Assembly (NCBI GenBank): GCA_963698015.1
Contig: OY969109.1
Span: forward strand, 1,302,001 to 1,366,000
Origin: VAXT01 sp963698015
GTDB lineage: Bacteria; Actinomycetota; Thermoleophilia; Gaiellales; Gaiellaceae
Direction: 5' to 3'
DNA length: 64,000 bases
Positions 24,597 to 33,552 of the stretch are shown here, piece after piece. Each line of letters starts with the position of its first letter. The stretch's first letter is position 1. Under the pieces are notes generated by a model. That model searched no databases. It was not told the DNA's origin and worked only from the letters and a program-made list of their open reading frames with translations. Made by a program: the position numbers and the translations under genes.

Positions 24597-25663
24597 CGAA
24601 AGTTCTCGTCATCGACGACGAGGCCGTCGTTCGCGAGGTGATCGCGGCCATGCTCGCCGGGTCGGGTTACGAGGTCGTCTGCGCGTCGACGGCAGCCGAG
24701 GCCCTGGAGCTCTTCGCCGACGAGAGCATTCGCGTCGTGATCACGGACGTGTTCATGCCCGACGGGTCGGGGCTCGAGCTGCTAGAGACCATGCGCATAC
24801 GGCGGCCGAACCTGCCGATCGTGCTCGTGACGGGCGCGACCACCCGCGACGACCTGAGCGAGGCGCTCGCCCGCGGCGCGGACGGGTTCGTCGGCAAGCC
24901 GTTCACGCAGACCGAGCTCGAGCTGGCGCTGGCGAAGGCGCTCGACCGAGCCGGCCGAACCGAGCGCGACCTCCGGGAGCGCCTGCTGGCGCCGACGCTG
25001 ACGAGCGCGCTCGCAAACGCGATCGAGGCCCGCGCGGAGGGGATGCGCGGCCACGCGGAGCGTCTGACCCGGCTCGCGACGCGCCTCGCTGCCGAGGTCG
25101 GCCTCGGGGAGAGGGAAATCGAGACCATCCGTCTGGGCGCGCTGCTGCACGACGTGGGCAAGATCGGCATCCCCGACAGCGTGTTGCTGAAGCCGTCGGC
25201 GCTGACGGCCGAGGAGAGCTCGCTCATGCGCGCGCACGCCGAGATCGGAGACCACCTCCTCGAGCCGCTGGAACTGCTCGCGGCGGTGCGCCCGATCGTG
25301 CGCCACCACCACGAGCGCTGGGACGGGCTTGGCTATCCGGACGGCCTGACCGGCGAGAGGATCCCGCTCGGAGCCCGGATCATGGGCGTGGCCGACGCCG
25401 TCGAGGCCATGTCCGCGAGCCGCGTGTACCGCAAGTCCCTGCCCCAGGAGCAGATCGTCCGCGAGCTCGAGCGTGGCCGCGGCAGCCAGTGGGATCCGAC
25501 GATCGTCGACCATGTCCTGAGGCTTGTTGAGAGCGGCGCGATCAGTTTCGCGCGCGACGGCCTCGAGATCGCCGAGCGGCCTCCGGGCGCCGCCGTCCTA
25601 CGCTTCCCGGGGCGGAAGGCGCGCCGTAACCGCCGCGGGCACCTCGGAGAGGCCGCGCAGTGA
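24593..25663 (+). CDS. Response regulator with HD-GYP phosphodiesterase output
   Basis: 356 aa. Residues 1-120 are a receiver with acidic pocket DDE, phosphorylated Asp52 (VVITDVFMPDG) and Lys in VGKPF. Residues about 150-320 are an HD-GYP domain: LLHDVGKIGIPDSVLL, HHHERWDGLGYPDGLTGERIP, ADAVEAM. HD-GYP domains hydrolyse cyclic di-GMP. All visible metal-binding residues are present. GTG start overlaps the kinase stop; its own stop overlaps the NarL-type gene. Confidence 0.92.
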   Translation: MTKVLVIDDEAVVREVIAAMLAGSGYEVVCASTAAEALELFADESIRVVITDVFMPDGSGLELLETMRIRRPNLPIVLVTGATTRDDLSEALARGADGFVGKPFTQTELELALAKALDRAGRTERDLRERLLAPTLTSALANAIEARAEGMRGHAERLTRLATRLAAEVGLGEREIETIRLGALLHDVGKIGIPDSVLLKPSALTAEESSLMRAHAEIGDHLLEPLELLAAVRPIVRHHHERWDGLGYPDGLTGERIPLGARIMGVADAVEAMSASRVYRKSLPQEQIVRELERGRGSQWDPTIVDHVLRLVESGAISFARDGLEIAERPPGAAVLRFPGRKARRNRRGHLGEAAQ

Positions 25664-26280
25664 GCCGTCAGTATCGCTGCCTCGTTGCGGACGACCACCC
25701 CGCGCTCGTCGCAGCCGTCTCGGACTTCCTGGAGAGCCATGGGTACGAGGTTGTCGGCCGCTCCCGTGACGGCGTGGCCGCTGTCGCCGACGTCAAGGCC
25801 ACGGAGCCAGACATCGCGCTCGTCGACTACCGCATGCCGCACCTCGGGGGCGTCGAGCTCCTCGAGCAGATTCGGAAGGCAGCGCCCGACACGCTGATCG
25901 CCGTCTACACCGCGGATACCGACCGGAGCATCGTCGGCGCCGTCTTCGACGCCGGAGCCCACGCGCTGATCCTCAAGGACGCACCGCTCGCCGACCTGGC
26001 ACAGGCGCTCGAGACGATCTGCGCCGGACAGCGCTACGTCGATCCCGCGCTCGCGCCGGTCATGCTCAACGGCGCGGCGAGCAAGCCGGCGCTCACGCCG
26101 CGCGAGGCGGAGGTGCTCGCCCATCTCGCGGACGGCCTGTCGCACGCGGAGATCGGCAGCCGGCTGACGATCAGCCCCGAGACCGTGCGGACGCACGTGC
26201 GCAAGGCCTGCGAGCGGCTCAACGCGCGCACCCGCACGCATGCGGTCGCGACGGCGCTCCGCCTCGGTCTCTTCCAGTAA
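25660..26280 (+). CDS. NarL/FixJ-type response regulator
   Basis: 206 aa. The receiver has ADDHPALV, Asp56 in ALVDYRMP and Lys in LILKDAP. The C-terminal LuxR helix-turn-helix reads LTPREAEVLAHLADGLSHAEIGSRLTIS, then ETVRTHVRKACERLNARTR. It should bind DNA as a dimer once phosphorylated, probably by the kinase at the head of this operon. GTG start overlaps the preceding stop (GTGA). Confidence 0.92.
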   Translation: MSRQYRCLVADDHPALVAAVSDFLESHGYEVVGRSRDGVAAVADVKATEPDIALVDYRMPHLGGVELLEQIRKAAPDTLIAVYTADTDRSIVGAVFDAGAHALILKDAPLADLAQALETICAGQRYVDPALAPVMLNGAASKPALTPREAEVLAHLADGLSHAEIGSRLTISPETVRTHVRKACERLNARTRTHAVATALRLGLFQ

Positions 26281-26306
26281 GCCTCGGCGCCGTTAAGGTT
26301 CGCCAC

Positions 26307-27050
26307 TTGGCCTCACTCGAGGACAAGACGGCTGTCGTCACCGGCGCCTCGAGCGGGATCGGTGCAGCCACCGCGCACGCGCTCGCGGATGCCGGCGCGA
26401 GGGTCGCGGTCGGCGCACGCCGCGTCGAGCTGCTCCCGGACCGCGACGGCTTCTACGCGTTCGACCTCGACGTCCGGGACGAGGAGAGCTCCCAACGGTT
26501 CGTCGAGCGCGCTGTGGCTGACCTCGGGGGAATCGACATTCTCGTCAACAACGCTGGCCTGAGCCTGGGGCGCGAGCCGTTCTGGGAGTCGAACGCGGAG
26601 GACGAGGCGACGGTGATCGAGACGAACGTGCTCGGCCTCCTGCGCCTGACCCGGCTCTCCCTTCCGCACATCCGCGACGGAGGTCACATCGTCAACATCG
26701 GCTCGATCGCCGGCCGGCAGGCCTACGCGAACGCTGCCGTCTATATCGCCTCGAAGTACGCAGTCCGCGGGTTCACCTACGCCTTGCGCGAGGACCTGCT
26801 TGGGCGCCCGATCCACTTGACCGTCGTCGACCCCGGCCTCACCGAGACTGAGTTCTCGAAGGTGCGCTTCCGTGGAGACGAAGCTCAGGCGAAGGCCGTC
26901 TACGAGCGAGTCGAGCCGCTGACGCCTGAGGACATCGCCGAGTGCGTCCTGTTTGCGGTCACGCGTCCCCCGCACCTGAACGTCGACGAGCTCGTCGTCA
27001 AGGCGCTCGCTCAGTCGACGCCGACGAAGATCGTCCGGGAGGACGCCTGA
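26307..27050 (+). CDS. Short-chain dehydrogenase/reductase
   Basis: 247 aa classical SDR. T-G-A-S-S-G-I-G binds the cofactor, DILVNNAG is the structural motif, NIGSIAG provides the serine and YIASK the catalytic Tyr and Lys. The close match to YdfG-type serine/3-hydroxy acid dehydrogenases is suggestive, not decisive. TTG start 7 nt after AAGG. Directly followed by the debranching enzyme. Confidence 0.9.
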   Translation: MASLEDKTAVVTGASSGIGAATAHALADAGARVAVGARRVELLPDRDGFYAFDLDVRDEESSQRFVERAVADLGGIDILVNNAGLSLGREPFWESNAEDEATVIETNVLGLLRLTRLSLPHIRDGGHIVNIGSIAGRQAYANAAVYIASKYAVRGFTYALREDLLGRPIHLTVVDPGLTETEFSKVRFRGDEAQAKAVYERVEPLTPEDIAECVLFAVTRPPHLNVDELVVKALAQSTPTKIVREDA

Positions 27051-29114
27051 GTGGCGATCACGATCCTCGAAGGATCGAACTTCTGCATCAGCGACGAGAA
27101 CGGGGACTTCACGTTCACCGCGAGCGGGCTGTTCGCGTTCGACACCCGTTTCCTCTCGAGGCTCGAGCTGACGATCAACGGCGCCCGGCCGTTGCTGCTC
27201 TCCGCCGGTAAGGCCGAGTACTACTCGGCTGCCTACTTCCTGCGCAACCCGCCTGCCGAGGGGCTGCGGCAGGACTCGGTCTCGATCGCGCGCCACCGCT
27301 TCGTCGGCGAGGGCATGCAGGACCGGATCATCGTCCAGAACCAGACGCGCAAGCCCGTCTCGCTCGAGCTCGCGCTCGCGTTCGGCAACGACTTCGCGGA
27401 CATCTTCGCGGTCAAGAACTACGACTTCGCGCTCGGCGACCCGGAGAAGGCGGGGGCACTGCCGCCCGAGGTCGAGGTGGCCTATGAGGAGAGCGAGAAC
27501 CAGTTCGTGCTCGTCGACGACGGCGGCCTCGCGCGCACCCAGATCATCCTCACGCAGCGCGGGCTCGTCGAGTCGGACAGAGTGCGCTTCTGGATCGAGC
27601 TCGAGCCGCGCGCGTCGTGGGAGCTCGGCTTCGACGTCGTGCCGTCGCTCGACGGGGGCGAACTAGGCCCGCACGTGGTGCAGCAGCGGTTCGGCGAGGA
27701 GCGAGACCGGATCGAGGCTTCGCTCGCGGCCTGGAACCTGCGTGTGCCGAGGCTGCGCGCGTCGTGGGACGACCTCGATCACGCGTTCCCGCGCTCCGTC
27801 GCCGACCTCGCGTCGCTTCGGCTGCAGGGCGCGGGCGGGTTCGGGAACCTTCCGGCCGCAGGGATGCCGTGGTTCATGACCGTGTTCGGGCGGGACACGA
27901 TCATCACGTGCCTGCAGACGCTTCTCTTCGGACCCGAGCTCGCCTGGAGCGCACTCGAGGTGCTGGCCGGCCTGCAAGCGGTCGAGGACGACCCGTCGAT
28001 CGACGCCGAGCCGGGGAAGATCGTCCACGAGCTGCGCCGCGGGAAGGCGGCGCGCAACTGGTTCGAGCGCTACTACGGGACGATCGACGCGACGCCGCTC
28101 TACCTGATTCTGCTCTCGGAGGTCTGGCGCTGGACCGACGACGCGGCTCTCGTGCGCCGCTTCAAGGAGCCGGCGCTGCGCGCGCTCGCCTGGATCGACG
28201 AGTACGGCGATCGCGACGGCGACGGCTTCGTCGAGTACGAGCGGCGCAGCGAGACTGGCCTCGCCAACCAGTCGTGGAAGGACTCCTGGGACTCGCAGCG
28301 CTACTCGGACGGGTCGCTCGCGGACCCGCCGATCGCCCCGGTCGAGGCCCAGGGCTACGTCTACGACGCCAAGCGCCGCCTGGCGGAGCTCGCACGCGAG
28401 GTCTGGCGCGAGCGCGACCTGGCGGAGCGCCTCGACCGCGAGGCGGACGAGCTGCGCGCCCGCTTCGACGAGGCGTTCTGGAACGAGGACCGCGGCGGCT
28501 TCTACGTGCTCGCGCTGGACGGAGACAAGAAACAGGTCGACTCGCTCTGCTCGAACATCGGCCACCTGCTCTGGAGCGGGATCGTCCCGCCGACGAAGGT
28601 CGACGCGGTCGTCGACCGCCTGATGGGGCCGCACCTCTGGTCGGGCTGGGGCGTGAGGACGATGTCCGACGCGGACGGCGGCTTCAACCCGCTCTCGTAC
28701 CACAACGGCACGGTCTGGCCCCACGACAACTCGCTCATCGCGTGGGGCCTCGCCAACTACTCGCGCTGGCCGGAGGCGCAGCGGATCATCCGCCGCATGC
28801 TGAACGCGGCCGGCCATTTCGAGTACCAGCTGCCGGAGGTCTTCGCCGGCCTCCCGCGCGCGGAGACGCCGTTCCCGATCGCGTATCCGACGGCGGCGCG
28901 CCCCCAGGCGTGGGCGGCGGGCGCTCCGGTGCTGCTGCTGCAGATCCTGCTCGGGCTCCGACCCGACCGCAGGAACCACCAGCTGCGCTCCGTGCTCCCG
29001 CTCGAGCTCCCCTCCTGGGCCGGAGCATTGCGGCTCAGCGGGATCCGCGCGTTCGACAAGAGTTGGGACGCGCGCGTCGAGGATGGCATCGTTCGGGTCG
29101 AACCGCATGAGTGA
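27051..29114 (+). CDS. Glycogen debranching enzyme (amylo-alpha-1,6-glucosidase family), complete
   Basis: 687 aa, normal length. N-terminal beta domain (1-220: FCISDENGDFTFTASGLFAFDTRFLS), then an (alpha/alpha)6 glycosidase barrel with PWFMTVFGRDTIIT, DGDGFVEYERRSETGLANQSWKDSWD, SGWGVRTMS and FNPLSYHNGTVWPHDN; the acid residues in GRDT and in WKDSWD sit where the family's catalytic pair is expected. It hydrolyses alpha-1,6 links in stored glucans. The GTG start abuts the SDR stop; two hairpins follow. Paralogue of the partial gene at 1-1319 but without a GGCAG array. Confidence 0.92.
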   Translation: MAITILEGSNFCISDENGDFTFTASGLFAFDTRFLSRLELTINGARPLLLSAGKAEYYSAAYFLRNPPAEGLRQDSVSIARHRFVGEGMQDRIIVQNQTRKPVSLELALAFGNDFADIFAVKNYDFALGDPEKAGALPPEVEVAYEESENQFVLVDDGGLARTQIILTQRGLVESDRVRFWIELEPRASWELGFDVVPSLDGGELGPHVVQQRFGEERDRIEASLAAWNLRVPRLRASWDDLDHAFPRSVADLASLRLQGAGGFGNLPAAGMPWFMTVFGRDTIITCLQTLLFGPELAWSALEVLAGLQAVEDDPSIDAEPGKIVHELRRGKAARNWFERYYGTIDATPLYLILLSEVWRWTDDAALVRRFKEPALRALAWIDEYGDRDGDGFVEYERRSETGLANQSWKDSWDSQRYSDGSLADPPIAPVEAQGYVYDAKRRLAELAREVWRERDLAERLDREADELRARFDEAFWNEDRGGFYVLALDGDKKQVDSLCSNIGHLLWSGIVPPTKVDAVVDRLMGPHLWSGWGVRTMSDADGGFNPLSYHNGTVWPHDNSLIAWGLANYSRWPEAQRIIRRMLNAAGHFEYQLPEVFAGLPRAETPFPIAYPTAARPQAWAAGAPVLLLQILLGLRPDRRNHQLRSVLPLELPSWAGALRLSGIRAFDKSWDARVEDGIVRVEPHE

Positions 29115-29171
29115 CTGAGGCCCCGCTTGCGGTGCCGCCTCAGGACGGACGGGGTTCCCCGGCCGTCCGTC
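29115..29171 (+). terminator. Two tandem hairpins after the debranching gene
   Basis: CTGAGGC (29115-29121) pairs with GCCTCAG (29137-29143), and GACGGACGG (29144-29152) pairs perfectly with CCGTCCGTC (29163-29171). They directly follow the stop and lack a U-run. The 39 bp after them hold the promoter of the glycosyltransferase gene. Confidence 0.75.
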
Positions 29172-29210
29172 TGAAATGACCGGTCGAGCCGTTCAAGTCA
29201 AACTATCCGC

Positions 29211-30245
29211 GTGAGCATGCGCATCGCTGTTCTATCTCCGGTCTGGTTCGCCGTGCCGCCGACCGGCTATGGGGGCATCGAGCTCATCGTCTCTCTGCTC
29301 GCGGACGGGCTCGTCGACGCAGGCCACGATGTGACGCTCTTCGCATCCGGCGACTCGCTGACGAAGGCGAACCTGTCGTACATCTTCGAGGAGGCGCCGA
29401 GCGAGCTGATCGGGCGGACGCTCCCGGAGATGCGCCACGCGTTCGCCTGCTACACGCGCGCGGACGAGTTCGACGTGATCAACGACCACTCGGGGATCCC
29501 GGCAGCCGCGCTCGGCGGCCTGGTCGAGACTCCGGTCCTGCACACGGTGCACGGGCCGCTCGACACGCACGAGGCGCAGGACGCGTACGGGTCGATCGCC
29601 AAGGTCTCGCCGGGCGTGAGGCTGATCTCGATCTCCGAGAACCAGCGGCGTCCCATGCCCGACCTGCCGTGGGCGGCGACGATCCCGAACGCGATCGACC
29701 TCTCGCTCTACCCGTGCAAACCGCACCGCGGCGACTACCTGCTCTTCCTGGGCAGGTTCAGCCCGGACAAGGGCGCGCACCGGGCGATCGCCGTGGCGAT
29801 GGAACTGGGCCTGCCGTTGAAGATGGCCGGCAAGAACCGCGAGCCGAAGGAGCGGCAGTACTTCGCCGAGTTCGTCGAGCCGCACGTCGGGCACGGGGGG
29901 ATCGAGTACCTCGGCGAGGTCACGCACGGCGAGAAGGTCGAGTTGCTCCAGGACGCGCGCGCCACGCTCTTCCCGATCGAGTGGGAGGAGCCGTTCGGGC
30001 TCGTCATGATCGAGTCGATGGCGTGCGGGACGCCCGTGATCGCGACCCGCCACGGCGCGGTGCCCGAGGTGATCGACGACGGGCGGAGCGGGATCATCGT
30101 CGAGAACATCCGGGAGATGGCGGAGTCCCTGGAGCGCGCCGACGAGCTCGATCCGATGGAGTGCCGCGCATACGTCGAGGAACGCTTCGCGCCGGAGCGC
30201 ATGGTGCGCGACTACGAGAACGCCTACCGAGCCGCATTGACCTGA
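29211..30245 (+). CDS. Glycosyltransferase family 4 protein
   Basis: 344 aa GT-B fold enzyme. N-terminal domain starts MRIAVLSPVWF with PPTGYGGIELIV, the donor domain has LFLGRFSPDKGAHRAI, and the end carries PIEWEEPFGLVMIESMACGTPVIATRHGAVPEVI, with the E-x(7)-E nucleotide-sugar motif. It transfers a sugar from a nucleotide donor; acceptor unknown. GTG at 29211 or ATG at 29217 could be the start. Follows the hairpins, so probably its own transcript, with a 45-aa gene behind it. Confidence 0.88.
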   Translation: MSMRIAVLSPVWFAVPPTGYGGIELIVSLLADGLVDAGHDVTLFASGDSLTKANLSYIFEEAPSELIGRTLPEMRHAFACYTRADEFDVINDHSGIPAAALGGLVETPVLHTVHGPLDTHEAQDAYGSIAKVSPGVRLISISENQRRPMPDLPWAATIPNAIDLSLYPCKPHRGDYLLFLGRFSPDKGAHRAIAVAMELGLPLKMAGKNREPKERQYFAEFVEPHVGHGGIEYLGEVTHGEKVELLQDARATLFPIEWEEPFGLVMIESMACGTPVIATRHGAVPEVIDDGRSGIIVENIREMAESLERADELDPMECRAYVEERFAPERMVRDYENAYRAALT

Positions 30246-30265
30246 GCGTGAGCAGACGGAGGACG

Positions 30266-30403
30266 ATGAAAGGGAAGGGCCAGAAGGAACCGAGTAGGCG
30301 TCAGGTCGAGCGCGCGGCGACTGTGCAGAGACTGCGTGAGCTCGAGGCGCGTGGCTGGGCCGAGTTGAACCGGCGCCGTGCGCGGCCGAGCCGCTCGAGC
30401 TAG
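30266..30403 (+). CDS. Small basic protein of 45 residues
   Basis: ATG follows ACGGAGGACG and lies 20 bp after the glycosyltransferase stop. The product is helical and very basic (MKGKGQKEPSRRQVERAATV...), ending in an R/S-rich tail. Its stop overlaps the end of the convergent metallo-beta-lactamase gene by 4 bp. No family recognised; a nucleic-acid or ribosome association would fit its charge but is only a guess. Confidence 0.5.
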   Translation: MKGKGQKEPSRRQVERAATVQRLRELEARGWAELNRRRARPSRSS

Positions 30404-31269
30404 TCGGCGTTGCCAGCCAGCTGCTTGTCCCAGTAGCGCCTGAGGCCGCGGTACGACTGCCAGAGCGGGGCGGCGCGCTCGTAGTACGGCGCATCGCCGG
30501 CCTCCTCTTCGAGGTCCCCGCGCACGGCCTCGACGAACGCTTCCTCGCTCAGGCCCTGCCGGACACGCTGGCTCCAGATACGGAGCTGGCGGCGCAGTCG
30601 GCGCAGGTGGTCGCGGGGCTGGTCAACGACGCCGAAGTGGATGAGCGCGAGCCGCTCCGGTGCGCGCGCCTCGAGCTCGTCGATCGTGCGCTCCCAGGCG
30701 TCGAGGTCGATCTCGGGCGGCGGAGAGACGGGCCAGACGGGGCGCTCGGGCAGGATCCGGACCCCCGCCGCGTCGCCCGTGTAGATCGTCCCTGCACCGT
30801 CGACGTAGCAGACGTGATGTCCCGCATGGCCGGGAGACGGGAAGCACTCGAGCCCGAGCACCGACGAGCCGACGACGTGCACGTTCTCTTCCGGAACCGG
30901 CGCGAGCTCGCCCCAGAGGCGGTCGAAGTCGTCGCCGTACAGCCGGCGCGCGCTCGACTCGAGCCGCGACGGATCGACGAGGTGCGGCGCCCCGATCTCC
31001 GAAACGTGCACCTGGAGGCCCGGATGCTCCCGAACGAGAGTGCCCGCGGCGCCGGCGTGGTCGAGGTGGATGTGCGAAAGCAGCAGGTGGCGCACGTCGC
31101 TCAGCACGAGCGCGCGCTCGGCCAGCTGCTCCTTGAGCTTTCTGATGCAGGTCGACGGCCCGCAGTCCTGGAGCGCGAGCCCGTCCTCGGTCTCGAGCAG
31201 GTAGACGCCGATCACGCGCTCCGCACCCTCGTGGTGCAAATCAAGAGGATCCGGCGCGACCGTCGTCAC
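30400..31269 (-). CDS. Metallo-beta-lactamase fold hydrolase
   Basis: 289 aa. The metal site is LLLSHIHLDHAGAAG (H-x-H-x-D-H), a histidine in SPGHAGHHVCY, the bridging Asp in YTGDAAGV and a final histidine in LIHFGVVD. The N-terminal half is the glyoxalase II-like core and the C-terminal third a helical cap. Substrate unknown. GTG start at 31269, just before the small secreted protein. Confidence 0.88.
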   Translation of the reverse strand: MTTVAPDPLDLHHEGAERVIGVYLLETEDGLALQDCGPSTCIRKLKEQLAERALVLSDVRHLLLSHIHLDHAGAAGTLVREHPGLQVHVSEIGAPHLVDPSRLESSARRLYGDDFDRLWGELAPVPEENVHVVGSSVLGLECFPSPGHAGHHVCYVDGAGTIYTGDAAGVRILPERPVWPVSPPPEIDLDAWERTIDELEARAPERLALIHFGVVDQPRDHLRRLRRQLRIWSQRVRQGLSEEAFVEAVRGDLEEEAGDAPYYERAAPLWQSYRGLRRYWDKQLAGNAD

Positions 31270-31292
31270 GCGCCGGATCCTAGAAGTCAGAG

Positions 31293-31880
31293 CTAGGTGG
31301 CGGTGCCCCGGAGGTGGCGTCTCGTGAGCACTGCCGCTGCTCCGATTCCGAACAAGACGAGCACGAAGGCTCCGATCTTCCCGGTCGAGAAGAACCCGGC
31401 AGAGCTCGACGTCCTGGCCTTCTCCGCGGGCGCGCTCTTCGGAAGGCCGGCAGCGACGAGCACGCCCTTCAGCCTCTGGTCGGTCCACCAGCCGCCCTTG
31501 GTCTGCATGTCGAAGATCGGCTGGCCGGGCTTCGTGTACGTCAGCGCGTACGACCTCGCGGCGTACGGATAGAGGTCCTGACGGATCGTGAAGTTGCTGA
31601 AGTTGCCGCCCGGAACCTCGTAGGTGATCACGTACTTCGGCCCGAGGTCGCCTTTCGGTCTCGCGATCAGCGGATTCGGCTCCTGGCCGAACGCTGCCGG
31701 GAAGAACCCCGCGGCCTCGGCGAGGCTCATGATCGGAGAACCGTCCGTCTCGGTTCCGCTGATCTTGATCGGCTTGTCGAGCCCGGGCCCGGTGATCCTG
31801 GCCTCGGACGGTCCTTTGGCGGAGGCGGCGGCAGGCAGGACGAGCGCGGCGGCTGCGAGCAGGAAGAGGAAGCGCTTCAT
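31293..31880 (-). CDS. Secreted membrane-anchored protein of unknown function
   Basis: 195 aa. Signal peptide MKRFLFLLAAAALVLPAAASA, a soluble domain (about 25-150: ARITGPGLDKPIKISGTE..., YVITYEVPGGN, GGWWTDQRLKGVL), a low-complexity linker and a C-terminal membrane helix followed by RRHLRG, giving a type I topology with the domain outside. Start follows AAAGGAG. No domain recognised. Upstream of the metallo-beta-lactamase gene on the same strand, 23 bp apart. Confidence 0.75.
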   Translation of the reverse strand: MKRFLFLLAAAALVLPAAASAKGPSEARITGPGLDKPIKISGTETDGSPIMSLAEAAGFFPAAFGQEPNPLIARPKGDLGPKYVITYEVPGGNFSNFTIRQDLYPYAARSYALTYTKPGQPIFDMQTKGGWWTDQRLKGVLVAAGLPKSAPAEKARTSSSAGFFSTGKIGAFVLVLFGIGAAAVLTRRHLRGTAT

Positions 31881-31926
31881 CGGTCGAGCTCCTTTCGAGG
31901 TGGCGTCTCTGCCGCCTCTACACCGC

Positions 31927-32034
31927 TCACTTCTTCAGGGTTCCGCCCCACTCGGCAGGATCGACATCCGCGATCGACTCCGAGAACGTCCAGCGGTCGC
32001 CCGGGTCCTCGGCGCTGTACTGGCGCTCGCTCGA
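31927..32034 (-). CDS. Short conserved-looking reading frame without a standard start
   Basis: The minus frame reads S-E-R-Q-Y-S-A-E-D-P-G-D-R-W-T-F-S-E-S-I-A-D-V-D-P-A-E-W-G, ending TLKK-stop at 31927. It has protein-like composition and a perfect AGGAGG just upstream (about 32040-32035), immediately after the DUF4260 stop. But the codon where a start should be is TCG or AGC, with no ATG/GTG/TTG in frame. It may be a gene whose GTG was mutated or miscalled, or a tail fragment. Confidence 0.4.
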   Translation of the reverse strand, partial: SSERQYSAEDPGDRWTFSESIADVDPAEWGGTLKK

Positions 32035-32038
32035 CCTC

Positions 32039-32392
32039 CTAGACGCGGTCGAGATGGGTGTCCTTGAACGCGCTCGGATACTTGAGCCCGTAACCGAGGA
32101 GCCGGTCGAGCCCGATGTGCGCCAGCCAGATCAGGGCCAGCTGCACGCACCAGTCCGTGTCCGCGAGCACGCCCACCGCGGCGAGGGCGATCGGTCCGAT
32201 CGTCGTGTGCAGGGTGTTGTAAACGCTCGCTCCGATCTTCGGGCCCGCGAGGTAGCCGGCGAAGGACAGATCCGGCGCGAGGAAAAGGACGACGAGCAGC
32301 AGCCAGCCGTAGCCCTGGTCGAAATAGACGACGAGCGCGCCGGCGAAGAGTGCGAGCCCCTCGAGTCGGAGGAGCCGGCCTGGAAGGAGCAC
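32039..32392 (-). CDS. DUF4260 family membrane protein
   Basis: 117 aa, four short membrane helices. Matches the family closely: LRLEGLALFAGALVVYF, LFLAPDLSFAGYLAG, GASVYNTLHT, IWLAHIGLDRLLGYGLKYP, and FKDTHLDRV at the end. The GTG start shares a base with the TAG stop of the cystathionine gene, so it is translationally coupled. No biochemical role known. Confidence 0.85.
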   Translation of the reverse strand: MLLPGRLLRLEGLALFAGALVVYFDQGYGWLLLVVLFLAPDLSFAGYLAGPKIGASVYNTLHTTIGPIALAAVGVLADTDWCVQLALIWLAHIGLDRLLGYGLKYPSAFKDTHLDRV

Positions 32393-33543
32393 TACGCTCC
32401 TGCTGTTGCCGTCGAGCGGACGAGCGCCGCCTCGAGGTCGGCGATCAGGTCGTCGGCTGACTCGATCCCGACGGAGAGCCGGATCAGGCTCCGTGGCGCG
32501 GCGAACGGGGAGTCCGCCGTCGACGCGTGCGTCATCTGGGCCGGGTGCTCGATCAGGCTCTCGACCCCGCCGAGCGACTCGGCGAGCGTCCAGACCTTCG
32601 TGCGGGCGACGAGGTCGACGGCCTCCTGCTCGGAGCCGGCGAGGAACGAGACCATCCCGCCGAAGTCGGACATCTGCCGCTTCGCGATCTCGTGCCCGGG
32701 ATGGCTCGGGAGCCCCGGGTAGAGCACCTGCTCCACGGCGTCGTGCGAGTCGAGGTACTCGGCGACGCGCAGCGCGTTCTCGCAATGACGCTCCATGCGC
32801 ACGGCGAGCGTCTTCAGGCCGCGCAGCACGAGCCACGCGTCGAACGGGCCGGGAACCCCGCCGAGCGACTTCTGCAGGAAGTAGAGCCGCTCCGCGATCG
32901 TCGGGTCGTTCGTCGCCGCAAACCCGCCGATCAGGTCGGAGTGGCCGCCGAGGTACTTCGTCGTCGAGTGCATGACGATGTCCGCCCCGAGCTCGAGCGG
33001 CCGCTGGAGGTACGGGCTCGCGAATGTGTTGTCGACGACGACCATCGCGCCGACGGCGTGCGCCGCCTCGGCCGCGGCCTCGATGTCGATCACGTTCAGG
33101 AGCGGGTTCGTCGGCGTCTCCAGCCAGACAACGCGCGTGCGCTCGTCGATGTGCGCCGAGAGGTCCGTGTTGATCTCGTCCGCGGACAGGAACGTGACGT
33201 CGTAGCCCTTCGGCCCGTAGACCTGTGACAGGAGCCGGTACACGCCTCCGTAGACGTCGTTGACCGAGACGATTCGCTCACTCGGGTGGACGAGGTGCAT
33301 GATCGTGGTCACCGCCGCCATCCCCGAGGCGAAGGCGACTCCGTGCTCGGCGCTCTCGAGCGAGGCGAGGCAGACCTGGAGCGCGGTCCGGGTCGGGTTC
33401 GCGACCCGTGAGTAGTCGTAGCCCTTGTTCTCGCCGACCGCGTCCTGCGCGTAGGTCGACGTCTGGTAGATCGGAACGATGACGGAGCCGGTGGTCGGAT
33501 CGGGCTCCTGGCCGTCGTGGATCGCGCGGGTCTCGAAGTCCAT
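32392..33543 (-). CDS. Cystathionine gamma-synthase / gamma-lyase (Cys/Met PLP enzyme)
   Basis: 383 aa, full length. PLP enzyme of the Cys/Met metabolism family; KYLGGHSD carries the PLP lysine (MHSTTKYLGGHSD), and SRVANPTRTALQ, ASGMAAV, and DNTFASPYLQRPLELGAD are the usual motifs. It either makes cystathionine from O-acyl-homoserine or cleaves it to cysteine. With the beta-synthase at 35207-36601 nearby, reverse transsulfuration (gamma-lyase) is likely, but synthase cannot be excluded. Confidence 0.9.
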   Translation of the reverse strand: MDFETRAIHDGQEPDPTTGSVIVPIYQTSTYAQDAVGENKGYDYSRVANPTRTALQVCLASLESAEHGVAFASGMAAVTTIMHLVHPSERIVSVNDVYGGVYRLLSQVYGPKGYDVTFLSADEINTDLSAHIDERTRVVWLETPTNPLLNVIDIEAAAEAAHAVGAMVVVDNTFASPYLQRPLELGADIVMHSTTKYLGGHSDLIGGFAATNDPTIAERLYFLQKSLGGVPGPFDAWLVLRGLKTLAVRMERHCENALRVAEYLDSHDAVEQVLYPGLPSHPGHEIAKRQMSDFGGMVSFLAGSEQEAVDLVARTKVWTLAESLGGVESLIEHPAQMTHASTADSPFAAPRSLIRLSVGIESADDLIADLEAALVRSTATAGA

Positions 33544-33552
33544 GGCCCGATT

